This document shows positions 38,366 through 49,740 of a DNA stretch of 64,000 nucleotides, piece after piece. The stretch spans positions 434,001 through 498,000 of the forward strand of contig NW_024103441.1 of the NCBI RefSeq assembly GCF_003945595.2, written 5' to 3'. The translations under genes and the position numbers were made by a program. How positions within the stretch are numbered: the stretch's first letter is position 1; every line of letters begins with the position of its first letter. The notes under the pieces were generated by a model. The model did no database searches. It worked only from the letters and a program-made list of their open reading frames with translations, and had not been told where the DNA came from. This DNA is from Pipra filicauda. Lineage: Eukaryota > Chordata > Aves > Passeriformes > Pipridae.

Positions 38366-39428
38366 ATGAAGGAACTAAATGCTGGCTTTACTGTTTAGGC
38401 ACGGGGTGGAACTCACCGTCCCAGGCCCAACAAATGTTTCCCTGGAAGATGCCGGTCTTGGCACGGATCCCAGCACAGGGCACTGTGGGAGCCCTTGGGG
38501 AGCCAAGTGCACCTGCCTGGTCCTGGCCGGGGACCAGCCACCTCCATCCATGCAGCCCTCCGTGCTGGGGCTGCTGGGAACGGGGCTGTGCCTGTGCAGT
38601 GGGAACACTCCTGCCTGTGGGACAGGCGGAGCCGATCCCGCCTCACACGGAATGACCGCAGCCTCCGGATCGTCCTGATCTGCCCTCCCTTGCCAGGGCT
38701 GCTGTGAGAGTTGGGAGCAGCTGTTGTGCTTGGATACCTCTGCCTCAACTTGTCCTTCTTCACCAGAGCTCCGGGAAGGATATCCAGGAACTGGCTGTGC
38801 GTCTCTGTACGTGCCAGAGAAATCATTAGACTCAGGAAATCATTAGACCAGCCGGGCCCTTTTCCGTATGACCAGAAGGGACCTCTTTGTTCAACAGATC
38901 CAGACCTGTTCTGTTCCTGATGGCCACATTTTGGAGTATCCTTCATAACCATACTTTCTCCATCTTAACATCACTGAGGTTTTCTCCCCCGTTCTCCCTC
39001 CTCCTGGAAGGCTGATCTTGGATTTCACTTCTCTAGCCGTTAAAGGCCCTCTCCTGATTTTCAAGCCTGAATCTGTTCACAGACAGTTTTGAGCCACTTG
39101 TTTCACTAGTGCTGTCCTGCAGCTTGAGCAGCTCTTGTCCCTCTCACGTCCTCACTCTGGAGTGTGCCCAGCCCTCGTGCCCCTCAGCCTTTCCTGGCAG
39201 GCTGGGCAGGCTGAGTGTCACCACACTCCAGCACCGAGTGAGGGTGACCCAGCAGGTGACATCCCTCCACCCTCTGGAATTGGGTCAATCCCCCGGGCAG
39301 AGGTGGGCACGGGGGATGCTCCACAAAGACCTGATTCTGCTTTTGATGGCGTTAGCATTGCTGCTGTTTAATCAGGTAATTGATGGCTGTTGGTGTTGGT
39401 TAAATTCCTGAGTGATTCTATCCATGTG

Positions 39429-39472
39429 GATAATCAAGTGTTTGTTATGGAGATAATCAAGTGTTTGTTATG
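39429..39472. repeat. Exact tandem duplication, 23-bp period
   Basis: A 21-base word beginning GATAATCAAGTGTTTG occurs at 39429-39449 and identically at 39452-39472, which suggests recent slippage. Confidence 0.95.
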
Positions 39473-41389
39473 ATGATTTGGTTCCCTGCATTGAGCAGCA
39501 GATTTATGGATGTGGAGACACTCAACAAGCAGATGATAGTGGGCTTCCTTGGCCTGTTATCTCAGGGCACCACACAGCCCTTGCTCTTGTCCAGTAATTC
39601 CCAGTTTCACTGGGATCAAAAGCCTTGGGGAGTGTGCAAGGTACAGTGTGGAGCTGGTTCATGGTGTCACCAGGCTGTACATGGTATTTTAAACCCTTGT
39701 GCTATATATGGCCCTCGGTTATATTTCTGTGACGATATTAAACTTTAAAAAGATGAGTGGAAGGAAAGGAGACCTTCAAATTTAGTTACTGCCAGGAAAT
39801 AATACAAGGCACCACATAGTTGTCATTCTGCAGCAGACAGGGATTATCCATAAACCCTGCACCTCCAAAGTGAAGGAGTAATAAAGCCGACCCCAGGCGC
39901 ACTTTGAACTTGGCTACCTCTGATTAATTAAGTTTTTCCTTCCTTGAGCCTGATTTAGTACTTAAACTCAGAATGAAGGATTTAAGTTAAGGAACTGTTG
40001 AGAAATTGAAGGACAGCTCTCATCCCCTCTTTCCCATCTCATCCCCTTCCCTATCACACGCACACACATGTGGGTAGCAGAGGGCTTGAGGTGGCTGCTG
40101 AAAATCAGGCTCTGAGGGCATTGCTGTCCCAGAATTCTTGTCATTCCTCCTGCAGTTGCACCACTTTCCCTGTGGATTTTTATACCTGCCAAGCTTGAAA
40201 TGTCAGTGGGGCATGGCAAACATGGGCTAATTCTGGCCGCAGGTCTCAGGGCAGCGTGGAAGGTGTAATAGTGATCCTGCATTTATATGGAAAGTAGGAA
40301 GGTGTCTGTGCAGCTCTGGAGTATCTTTGATTCATTCACTTAATGGCTGAGCTTCCTGGGATGTTTAAAATCCGTCAGTGGCAGGGCTGAGGCTCAGCAG
40401 GGCCATGCACTCCACATCCAGAGAATCCTCTGCTTCCCACAGCTGGGGCTGGGAATGAGGGGGAGAACCCTTGATCTGCAGCTCCCCAGCCTTGCACAAC
40501 AGCCCTGAACCTTCACAGCCCTCCTTGGTTAATGGCTCTAATGACCATAAATGAGTTCATTACTGTGCTGGTGCTTTCAGCCTTCTGTATGGGCAGGGAA
40601 GTGTTGAATAAAACATAAGAGAGCCCTGTGCAGGTACAATGAAAGCACTGGATTTAAGATGTTTGGTGTCCTTGCAGTGACTTGCTGAGCCCAGCACAGC
40701 GTGGTGGGGGGACCGTGTCCCCCTGTATGACCAGGACACCCCGAGACCTGCGGGGCCAGAGCCCTGTGCTGGGGGCTCGGGGCTCCCCTTTGGCCACTGG
40801 CTGAGGGACAGGGCTCAGGAATGCCTGTCCTGCCCTGGGAGGCACTGCCAGAGCCAGGAGCCTGATCCCAGGGCTGGGCAGGTCCTGTGACTCGTGCCCA
40901 TATACAGAGACGGCAGCAGTTTATGGCCAGGTGACAACTCTGTGACTCCTGACTGACATTTGCAGGATTGTTCCACTCTGTCGTGAACAGGGTGGAGCAG
41001 AAATCACTGGAGATGGACTGACCCTGGCTTTGAACAGTTTGTCACATGATCAGAAGTGCAAATATGAGGTAGAATGGTCCAATTTTGTGTTTTTCTCTCC
41101 TGCTTTGGTGCTCGATGACCACATCAGATTGTTTTGGTTTAGAAGTTTTGTAAAACATAGTTGGGAATATATTTGCTCCTACCAACCAGCTGGATCTTCT
41201 CGTGTCCTGGGAAGTCAGTCAGCTCCTGCTTTCCTATGGGATTGCTGCGGCTGGTGCTGTATCCTGATAAACACTCAGGGATTGAGAGGGGCGGTGGTTG
41301 TACATGGGAAGTCAGATCTGAAGAAACTTGTCAGAAATTGTTCTGCTGATCCCTCAATTAGACTGCCTTAACCCACTTTTTTTGGAGGA

Positions 41390-41690
41390 GAAACAATTGT
41401 AATGACAGAGTCTGTTTTGATTGAAGGATGTACAATAATCGGCCCCGAATCTGCTCTGCTGCATTGTACCGAATTCACTTATTTCTCTCTATTTGTTCAT
41501 AGTCAAAGCATAAATAATTTAGCATTTTGTCTCTCCCTGTGAATGTGAGAAGCATGCTTGCTGATTCCAGATCAGATGGAGCAGTGATGTTTATTACTCT
41601 GATGTTGGGGAATGATTGTTGCATATTTAATATCACCATAAATAAAACTCCTGTAGCTGTGCTCCCACTCGCGGGATCGACATGTGGCTC
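41390..41690. promoter_or_regulatory. Candidate conserved non-coding element
   Basis: It contains ACAATTGTAATGACAG near 41393, ACAATAATCGGCCCCG near 41432, GCATAAATAATTTAGC near 41508 and GTTGCATATTTAATATCACC near 41619. Low repeat content and closed frames. Confidence 0.3.
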
Positions 41691-44030
41691 TCTCCAAACA
41701 CCCCTGACCTGCAGCCCTCAGAGCTTTGGTGTGATGGAAGCAGAGGCTCTGCTTGCCCACAGTGACACAGGGCATGAGTGACAACTGCATTTCCAGTGTG
41801 CCCAGCCTGGCTGGCATCCACAGCCCACAGCACTCCCAGCCCCACCTGCTCAAAAGTCATTTATCTCACCCAGAAATACTCAGAGACTTGCACTGTGTGA
41901 CAAAGCAAATATCAGAAGTAAAACAAACCTCATTAAAATAAAGTGGCTGGATGATAAGGCAAATGGTTAACATACCTCTCAACAGCAGTATTTCTTTTAT
42001 TCATTTTACCTCACTAATGCCTTTAAAAACTGCCTGCAAGTATTTTATAGTAATTGCCAAAGGAGCTGGAGTTTTTAGCAGTCTTATAATGGGTGCTGAA
42101 CATCTCTGATTTTAGTGGCTTTATTTCAAAGTGTGGGGAAAGCACTCCACAGTGGATGAGGATCTGGGCCATGCCCATTATTCCTGTTTATAATTAAAAT
42201 TTCTTGTAAGTACTGCAGCATCCTGCAGTCCTGGGCCAGGTGTTCTGCCGTCCAGAGTAGTTCTGCAGGACTTTGCTCCAGCACTTTGCTGAGCTCCAGC
42301 TGGTCACCCAGCACCGTTTTCCAACTTCTCCTCTAAAATTCACTCCATGGAGGGAAATTCTTGTACATTTTACCTAAGACACTTGCCAGAATGAAGGGAG
42401 CGAGGCCCTGCTTGGCAGTGGTGAAAAGCAAGGGAGAAAGAGTGAGCTTTGTCCATGAGCCATTTGCAAGCCAAGGCAGTCCCGCTGGGTCACATTCCTG
42501 TTCTCTCAGCCTTGGCATGGAGCACCTCTTTTTAATGGAGTCCAGTGTTCCCAGTGTTTCCAAACTTGTTTTAGTGTTTGCAGCAAGCTGGGATGGTCTC
42601 TGAGAAACAGTTTGTCTGGATGTGAGTGAGGCGGAGCAGAGTCCCTGCACAGCACTCCCGCCCTCCGAGGGCCAAGGGAGGGATGTGGCTCCCACTTGGA
42701 ATGCTGAGGGCTCTGAGAGGGTCCATGCCAGTGTCACAGGGTGGATTGGGCATGTGCTTCTCAGCTGTGTTGTCCCCCCACACGGTGCCTGGGTCTGCAC
42801 CGCGGGGCCATCCCGGTGCGTGGAGTGCTCCCGGCAGGAGCCAAACCCACTGATGTGCTCCAGGAGCAGCCACCTCCCCTCCCCGGGGTGCAGACAGGGC
42901 AGCACCAGGTCTTCCACTTCAGATGTGCTCCTTGCTACCTGCTAATGTGGTCACAGCCCAAACACAGCGTCGCTGGGGAACAGAACAGAGCAGAGGAGGA
43001 AAGTCCTCCCATCCGGCGCCGGGGAGCGGCTCCGCTGGAGCGACTGGACAGTGTTAAACAGATGTGGATCAGAACTGCTCCAGGCCCCTTCCTCCACTGG
43101 CACACAGCCACTTCGCTGGTTCAGTATTCTAAAAGCAGAGTTAATAACTATTTTTGTCTCTATTCTCATTTCTCACGTACATATAAAGGCTCTGTTGATG
43201 TTTAGCTTGACAAGCCAGGCTGCAGTTTGGATGCCAGAAATCTCAAAACTGTCATGGAGTGAGACAAGGATAAAGGAAAAAAACAACTTAGATAAAAGGG
43301 CTGCATGTGGCACACTTCCCAATCCTCAGAGAGACTTATTAATTCACATCGTGGAAGTGTTTATGGTGCACAACTCAAGTGGCTTCCTGGCTCCACTTGG
43401 GGTCTCATTGGATTTATGAAGAAGCTGCTTTCACACTTCTATAGGCAAAGGAATTAAAAAGTAATTTTGTTTCTTAAAGTGCATAAGGTAATAAAGTGTA
43501 TAAAGGATGGAGTAAAGGAAGCCACATGTCAAAGGTAGGTCAAGACTGTACTCAGGAATCACTCATCAACCTAATGCAGGCGTTTTTTTATTGCCTCCTC
43601 CCAAAAAACAGTGTTCAGACTTGGAGCTTCCTGAACTTTCCTCCAACACTAATCTCTTTATAAAAAACTAAAACTAAACAAAAAAAAAATCCTTAAACAA
43701 AAAATCTAAGTTATTATCCCATCATTTGTAACATGGATGTGAGCATTGTGGGCCCTTCAGAGAGAAGGCACTTGGCAGCTTTTCCCAAATTCCCTATATT
43801 CTGTGTGGCAGCTGCTGGTGCATCTGGATTTTGCAGGAGCCGTAGGTTGGAGAGCACAGAGCATTTAACTCATCCCTCATCCCAGGGAAGATCCTCTTGT
43901 GTTATCCCTGCTTTACCCTGCATCAGCCAGCCAGACCCTCAGCACCTGTGCTTTTCTCAAGTGAAGAAACCACGGGACATTTTTGTGCCTTGGCAGTCTC
44001 TGTCTCAGAAGTCAGTGCTGTGCCAGTGCT

Positions 44031-44093
44031 GCCCCTGTCCCTGCCCCTGTCCCTGTCCCTGTCCCTGCCCCTGTCCCTGTCCCAGCTCCGAGC
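44031..44093. repeat. (CCCTGT/CCCTGC)n hexanucleotide repeat
   Basis: About ten hexamer units of CCCTGT and CCCTGC over 63 bases, C-rich on the + strand. Confidence 0.92.
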
Positions 44094-44348
44094 CCGGCAG
44101 TTTGAACTGTCACCCTTGTGCCCTGTAAATGAGATATGACTGGAGGTTATGCAGTGACTCAGTCACAGAACGTGCTCTGTTACTCACCCCCAGCCGGGTC
44201 CCTCGGTGTAATTCCTGTTGACAGGCTGTGATTTCCTCATGGAAAGGCAGCGCCGACACATGCGCAGGGCCCGAGCCGGGGTGAATCACTGCACGTGATG
44301 GCTCCACAGGGACCAGTCCCCAGTGTGTCTGTGTCTGACTGGGGGGGA

Positions 44349-44365
44349 GTGTGTGTGTGTGTGTC
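44349..44365. repeat. (GT)n short microsatellite
   Basis: About eight GT units following a G9 run. Confidence 0.7.
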
Positions 44366-45092
44366 TGGGATTCAGGAGCTGGCAGCATTATCCTGGGCTG
44401 GAGGATGAAGCCAGGGAGCTACAAACCCAGCCAGGCAGAGCAGAGATGCTGGGGGCTGAGCACAGGAAAGGAAGCTTTTCCTCTCACGGTGTGAAACCAG
44501 TATGGAATGGGATGGCCAGGCTGCTGCTTCTGAGCAGCACTGGAGAAGTGGTGCTGGATGAGGTCCCCCAAGACCATTCACCCCTTGCAACCCCATGTGG
44601 CCTCTGCCTGGGGTACAACGTGGGTACCCCACCTATCCACGGGGTACAACCCTTGGGCAGCAGCCTGGGCAGGGGACACCTGTCTGGGGGGCAGTAGGTG
44701 GGATCCTGGATGGGGAGGTGGCACAGCTCTTGGTGAAAAGAACTCCTCTTTCACCTGAATTGTTTGGGAGCTTCAGCTGAATCACCTGCATTTGGCTGTG
44801 CCTGTGTGCCCCCTGGATGAATCCCACTCTGCCCCCTGCCCTGTGACAGGGACAGTGGGACATGGCAGGGGGTCAGTCCTGTCCTGGAGAGGACAGTACA
44901 ATCCAGGCCCACACAGCACCTACTTTTTAAATGTCCCCAGCTTTTTATGAAGCTATTTTAGGCTTTATACTGCTCATGCAGGATGGTGACATCAGAGGCC
45001 TGGGGATCCTGGACTTTGTTTTGCTGTGTTCCGAGCACCATTGCTCATTTGGAAACTCGCTTCACGCTTTCAGTTTTGGTGCAGTGCAATGG

Positions 45093-45484
45093 TATATAAA
45101 GGCACCCAGGCTCTTTCCTGGAGGCTGGCAGGGAGTGGAGGCACAGCCAGCTGGACCATGCTGCCGGAGCGAGGTGAGTCCCGCTGGGCCTGGCTCTGGG
45201 CTGGGAGGTGCCCGGGCTCTGCCCCCTCACTGCCCACCAGGCCACCACCTGCTGTTCTCCTCTCTATCTTCCTTGCTCCAGTGCTGGCCATGGCATCTGG
45301 GCCATCCAGGACCAGTGGGAGCCTGCTGCCTCCCTGCCCTACTGCTCCCTGGAGGTGCTGCATGTCCTCTCTCCCTGCCTTCCCTACCCCTCACTGGGAT
45401 GCTGCAGGTCTCACCTTTGTCTTGGGCAGCTCTTGTAGCTTGTTTTTCCTTCTAAGCCCTCTCTGTATGTGCCCATCTGATTGA
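45093..45484 (+). other. Orphan TATA box with exon-like structure, function unknown
   Basis: A TATATAAA at 45093-45100 is followed by an ATG at 45158, five codons (MLPER), and a consensus donor G|GTGAGT at 45174. A pyrimidine-rich tract and CAG acceptor (45280-45281) lie 108 bases on. Joining them reads MLPER-VLAMASGPSRT and continues to a stop after 45481 with a hydrophobic end (SCSLFFLLSPLCM). The frame also stays open without splicing, because the putative intron is a multiple of three with no stop. I do not recognise the product. It could be a small TATA-driven transcript, a decayed gene or coincidence. Confidence 0.25.
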
Positions 45485-47399
45485 GTCTGGGGCAGGAAAA
45501 GAGGTGTAGGGATCAAGGAGAGGGGTGGCAGGGGTTGGGAACAGCAGAGTGAGGGCGGTGGACGTTGGGCAGGGATTTGCAGAGCTGGACCCCAGAGTTC
45601 AGCCTCCTGCTTTTTGGGCCGTTCTGGCTTATCCCTGCCCTAGTTCAGTCCTTAGCTGGCAGCCCTGGGCCAGCACAGCCCTGCTCAGGGAAGGAGTCGA
45701 ATCTTTCTAGTCACTTAAACCTCGCAGCCTGTCAGCTGCCTCCCCAAGTGCAGCAGGTTCTGATTTATGGATTTACAGCTTGTGTGACCAGAGTCAATCA
45801 CTGCTCTAACAGCTGAGGGGAGCCCGGCGCCGGCGCAGCCTGAGCCGGTTAAACTTCCCCACGGTGACAGGGATGTCACCGGGCTGGGTGGGGACTCCAC
45901 GGCCCATCACACTCTGTCCTTTCTCTTCACCTCATCTGATTTCTGATCAGAGCAGGCACATCCCCGGTGCTGCCCGTGTGTGCCCACGGCCACACACCCT
46001 CCACACGGAGCCCGGGTGAGCCGCGCTGGTGTAAATCCAGGGCAGCCTCATCAGCTCAGGAGCAGATTGCAATTTTGTTTGTGAGAGCATACGCTGGCCC
46101 CACGTATTCCCAGGGATTTGACCTAAGCTCAGCATCTGTCAGGATAAGAAAAAGTGGTTTAGTGCACTGGAATAGCAGCAGTTCAGCGGATGGGCAGCAG
46201 GGCAGAGGGGGTTGTCAGCTCTTCTCTCTTGGATGATGGTTTAATATTCCACCAGAGGAAGAAAAAAATGTGGAAATTGGTGTTTTAAGAAATTAAATAC
46301 AAGAATAAAATCTAAACCCTAACTTTCCAGATCCAAACATTTTGCATTTTCTCAGAAGAAAGTAAACCAAAAATTTTTGGGTCCTGCTTTGCAGATTTAA
46401 CCCTGCAGAGTTGGGAAGCACAGAGCAAAGCCAGTGGCTTTGTGGAAAAGGCAGAGCCAGGACTGTGAGCAAGAACTGAACCCAGGCTGGATCTGCAGAA
46501 AAAGAGGGGTCTGTGCAACTGTGTTTATTTTAACTCAATCTACTTACATCAGCTCAGGCTCTTTGTGTGTCTGAATAGTTTTAACTCTTCCTGTGATCAG
46601 TACAGGCTAATGGCCTAAAGTGTTGGTTTAGACATTAGGAATGGAGTAAAACTGCAGGTGAGACAGGCACAGATCTACCCCAAGGAGTTATCTGAGCCCA
46701 GGCCGGGTTGTGGGGGAGCTCTGTGGTGACCCTGAACACCTACGACAAAAGAAAATCCTCCCACGTTCTGCCTCTACAAAAATTCCACACAACTGAGTGT
46801 AAAATACAGTCATTTTTGCAATGATGATGAGCTGGGGTTTAATTTGGTTAATAACTGAAGCAAGTTAATCCTGTTCAGGCAAGGATCAAACCAGTTTCAG
46901 TGCATCTGTCTCAGTGCTTTGCATCTGTCTGACTAGATTGATTTAAAATAGCTTGGTTACAAAAGGAAGTTGCTTCTGCTGTACAGCTACTGAACTGGGG
47001 CTCAGCCTTGCCCCTGTTCCTGCCTCCATCCCCTCCCCAGTGTGGAGCTTTGGGCCAAGCTCCCTTCTGGCTCCCACGTGTAGAAGATGAGGGTGGAGAT
47101 ATCTGTGGAGAGAGCTCATTCAGGAACATCCACGTCCCATCCAGAGGATGGGAAAAAGTGTTTCTGTTCAGGAAGATCTACTGGGTCTGGACTGCCCTGC
47201 ACTGGATGGCTCTGCTGCCCCTTTTCCTGTGGCTGGCAGGCAGGCTCTGGGTCCCCTGCCCAGGACCTGTGCAGAGGTGTGGGCTGGGTACAGGACCAAC
47301 AGGAGCCCCTGGAAGCTCAGCAGCCCCACGGGCACAGCTCAGGGGTGGAGTGAAGGGGGGGCTGCAGGTCTGCAGCTCCCCGGGTGAATTCTCAGCAGC

Positions 47400-47720
47400 A
47401 AAGCTGACACGCTGCTCATTGTCTTCTTTTAATTAATATGTTATTCAGCCGGGCTGAGAGACTTTGTTCTTCAGAGGTCTGATTTAGATCTGCAGAGCTT
47501 GTTGCCACCATGGCTGGCTTTGTCCTGCAGGTACCAGAAGGCACAATCTGCACAGACATTGGCATTCAGAAACACATTTCGAGTCCAACACGCTCCCATG
47601 GCTGCGATAAGAGCCCGTCCCTCCCTTCCCTGGAGAGAGCCATCCCGGCTGCATCTTGAAATCCATACCATGACTCTCATTTCAAGTAGAATAGCTGGTG
47701 TTTTCATCCAGCCACATCCA
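47400..47720. promoter_or_regulatory. Candidate conserved non-coding element
   Basis: TCTTTTAATTAATATG near 47424, AGATCTGCAG near 47488 and CGAGTCCAACACGCTC near 47580 sit in unique sequence. A possible coding exon was considered, but stops interrupt each frame. Confidence 0.2.
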
Positions 47721-48020
47721 CCCCGTGTAACCCCGATTAGCTCTCAGCAGACCCCAGCAGCTTTCCCAGATTCCCCGATGCACCAGCCCGTGTCCACAGC
47801 AGGGAGACTGAGGCACACAAAGGCAGAGTGGCCACGCCAACCCTGTGTTACAGAAAGACAAAACCTGTTTTTTTCTCTCTGTACTTACTCCAGGTATCAC
47901 TGTGATACTCTATCAGCTCTTGCTATACAGAGATTTATATGAAATCGTTTCTATTCCATTGAAGCAATTTTCAGAGATGAATTTTTGAGGGTATTAGCAT
48001 TGATTCCTGAGCACATGTGC

Positions 48021-48037
48021 CTCCTCCTCCTCCTCCT
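48021..48037. repeat. (CTC)n short microsatellite
   Basis: Five to six CTC units. Confidence 0.7.
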
Positions 48038-49159
48038 GCCAGCAGTCCATATCCAGGGAAAGCTGCATTGTCTGAGCTGGAGGAAAGCTCACTTGCCCTA
48101 ATTTATTGAAAAAATTAATTTTAGGTTTAAAGTGGGGTCATCATTTATGAACCCCGTTCAGCCTGGTCCTCACTCCTGAGCCGTCCCTCTGACCTTCCCC
48201 TTATCTGGAACCCTCTGGGCTGTACAGGGTGTTCATTAGTGGCACTTCCAGGAGGGAGCAGCAGGTGTGGGCTGTGGATAAGGGCTGCACGCACGCCTGG
48301 CTCTGTGCTTATCCAGGTACCCCTGGCAGCTTACAGCTGTAATTTAATTTAGGGCAGTGCCAGGATTTGGACTTTTTTTTTTTTTTTTTAATAAGAGTTT
48401 TTCACAGTTTGTAAGTTTTAATAACAATTTTTACATCAGCTCTGGAAGTAGCTGCCCTTGGCATTGCATGAAGTGTGCAGTAATGATACTTGCACTTAGA
48501 AAAATGAGCTGGGGAAGTGATGCAGTGCACCCCAGGATTGCCAAGTTTAATCCCTGGTTATGGAGTCTGGAATGGTAAGAGCCAGGGTGGTCCAGGGGGC
48601 TCGCTGGGGCTGACCCGGGTTTGGTGCAGAGCCGTACCTCACACTGCTCCAGGAGAAACAAATGAGTCATTCCTGAAAAGGGTTATCAGTGGGAATATTT
48701 CCTCTTCCTACCTGTATTTTTCGTATGGATGTGGCTGTTTGTGGAGGTGCTGAGGTCCCTGTGTCAGTATTCCTGGTCTCTGTTGGTATCTGGATGTGGA
48801 GAGCACCCCAGAAGGAGAAGCCCCAGGCTGGCAGAAGGGGGCTTGGAGCTTCCTGCCAGCCCAGGGAGAGAGGGAACGGGCTGGGACTGGGCACCAGCTC
48901 TGGCTCTGCCTTCAGCATTCCTCGGGGCTTTCAGGTTTTCAGTTTCCCTTTGCCCTGTGCTGCAAGAGTGCAGAAATATTCTGTGTCTTCCCAAGGGCTC
49001 TGTCTCCTTCGAGGTGCCGGAGGCAGGGAGAGCAGGGGACAGTGGGTGCAGTGCCTGGACTGATCACCCACAGTCACAGCTCTGAGAGACACAGAAAAAC
49101 CACCCCCTTCATGGGTGTGAGCCTCTCACTCCATCTGAGAAGAAGGCTCCCCTGAGAAG

Positions 49160-49740
49160 GATGTGCTTTAAATCCCTGAAAGACACTAAAACCTATCTGG
49201 CTCGAAGGCAGATAACAATTGGAAGAAATTAGCTTTATATCCTGGTGCCAGCTATGGATTAAAACAACACAATCAAAACAAACTTTAAAATGCTTTGAGC
49301 TTTCCTTCTTCTTTTTTCTTTATGGGAAAGTTCAGCAGCAGCAAAATAACACTTTCCCAACCTTATTCTGATTATAAACTTCTCCTTCTTTGCATGTTGC
49401 TGTTTAAGAACATCAATTTGTTGAAGAACATCATTCAGCCTTCAAAGTCAGCTCTTCCCTACTAAACTGAAGCCATTATACGGGCCAGTATTGTTAGACA
49501 GAAGGACAAATCACAGGAAAATGTAGTTTAGATGCTAAAACATCTATTTGTGTTTGTCAGGCTCAAAGTCATTCGCCACTGGTACCTCTCTGTAGTTTAG
49601 ATTTGAAATTCAAAACTTGACTCCTGCAAATGTCTTGGCTCAAATTGTGGTTGAATGTTAAGTGGTGTCTCTGAAGCGAGACTAATCGCACGGAATGATA
49701 TTGGATGTTTGCAGGAATGGGACCTCACAAAAAGGTTTAG
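49160..49740. promoter_or_regulatory. Candidate conserved non-coding element (longest block)
   Basis: About 580 bp of AT-rich, repeat-free sequence. Inverted GATA-type sites (TATCT at 49194, AGATAA at 49210) flank a CpG, followed by ACAATTGG. Further on are CTGATTATAAACTTC near 49370 and GAGACTAATCGCACGG near 49678. No open frame of 60 or more codons lies between about 49160 and 49960, unusual for this window. Confidence 0.35.

Larger units (their letters stand above)
38366..45092. other. Non-coding
   Basis: Includes the duplication at 39429, the element at 41.39 kb and the hexanucleotide repeat at 44.03 kb. A smaller AT-rich block at 43130-43530 is possible regulatory DNA. No exon recognised. 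Confidence 0.55.
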
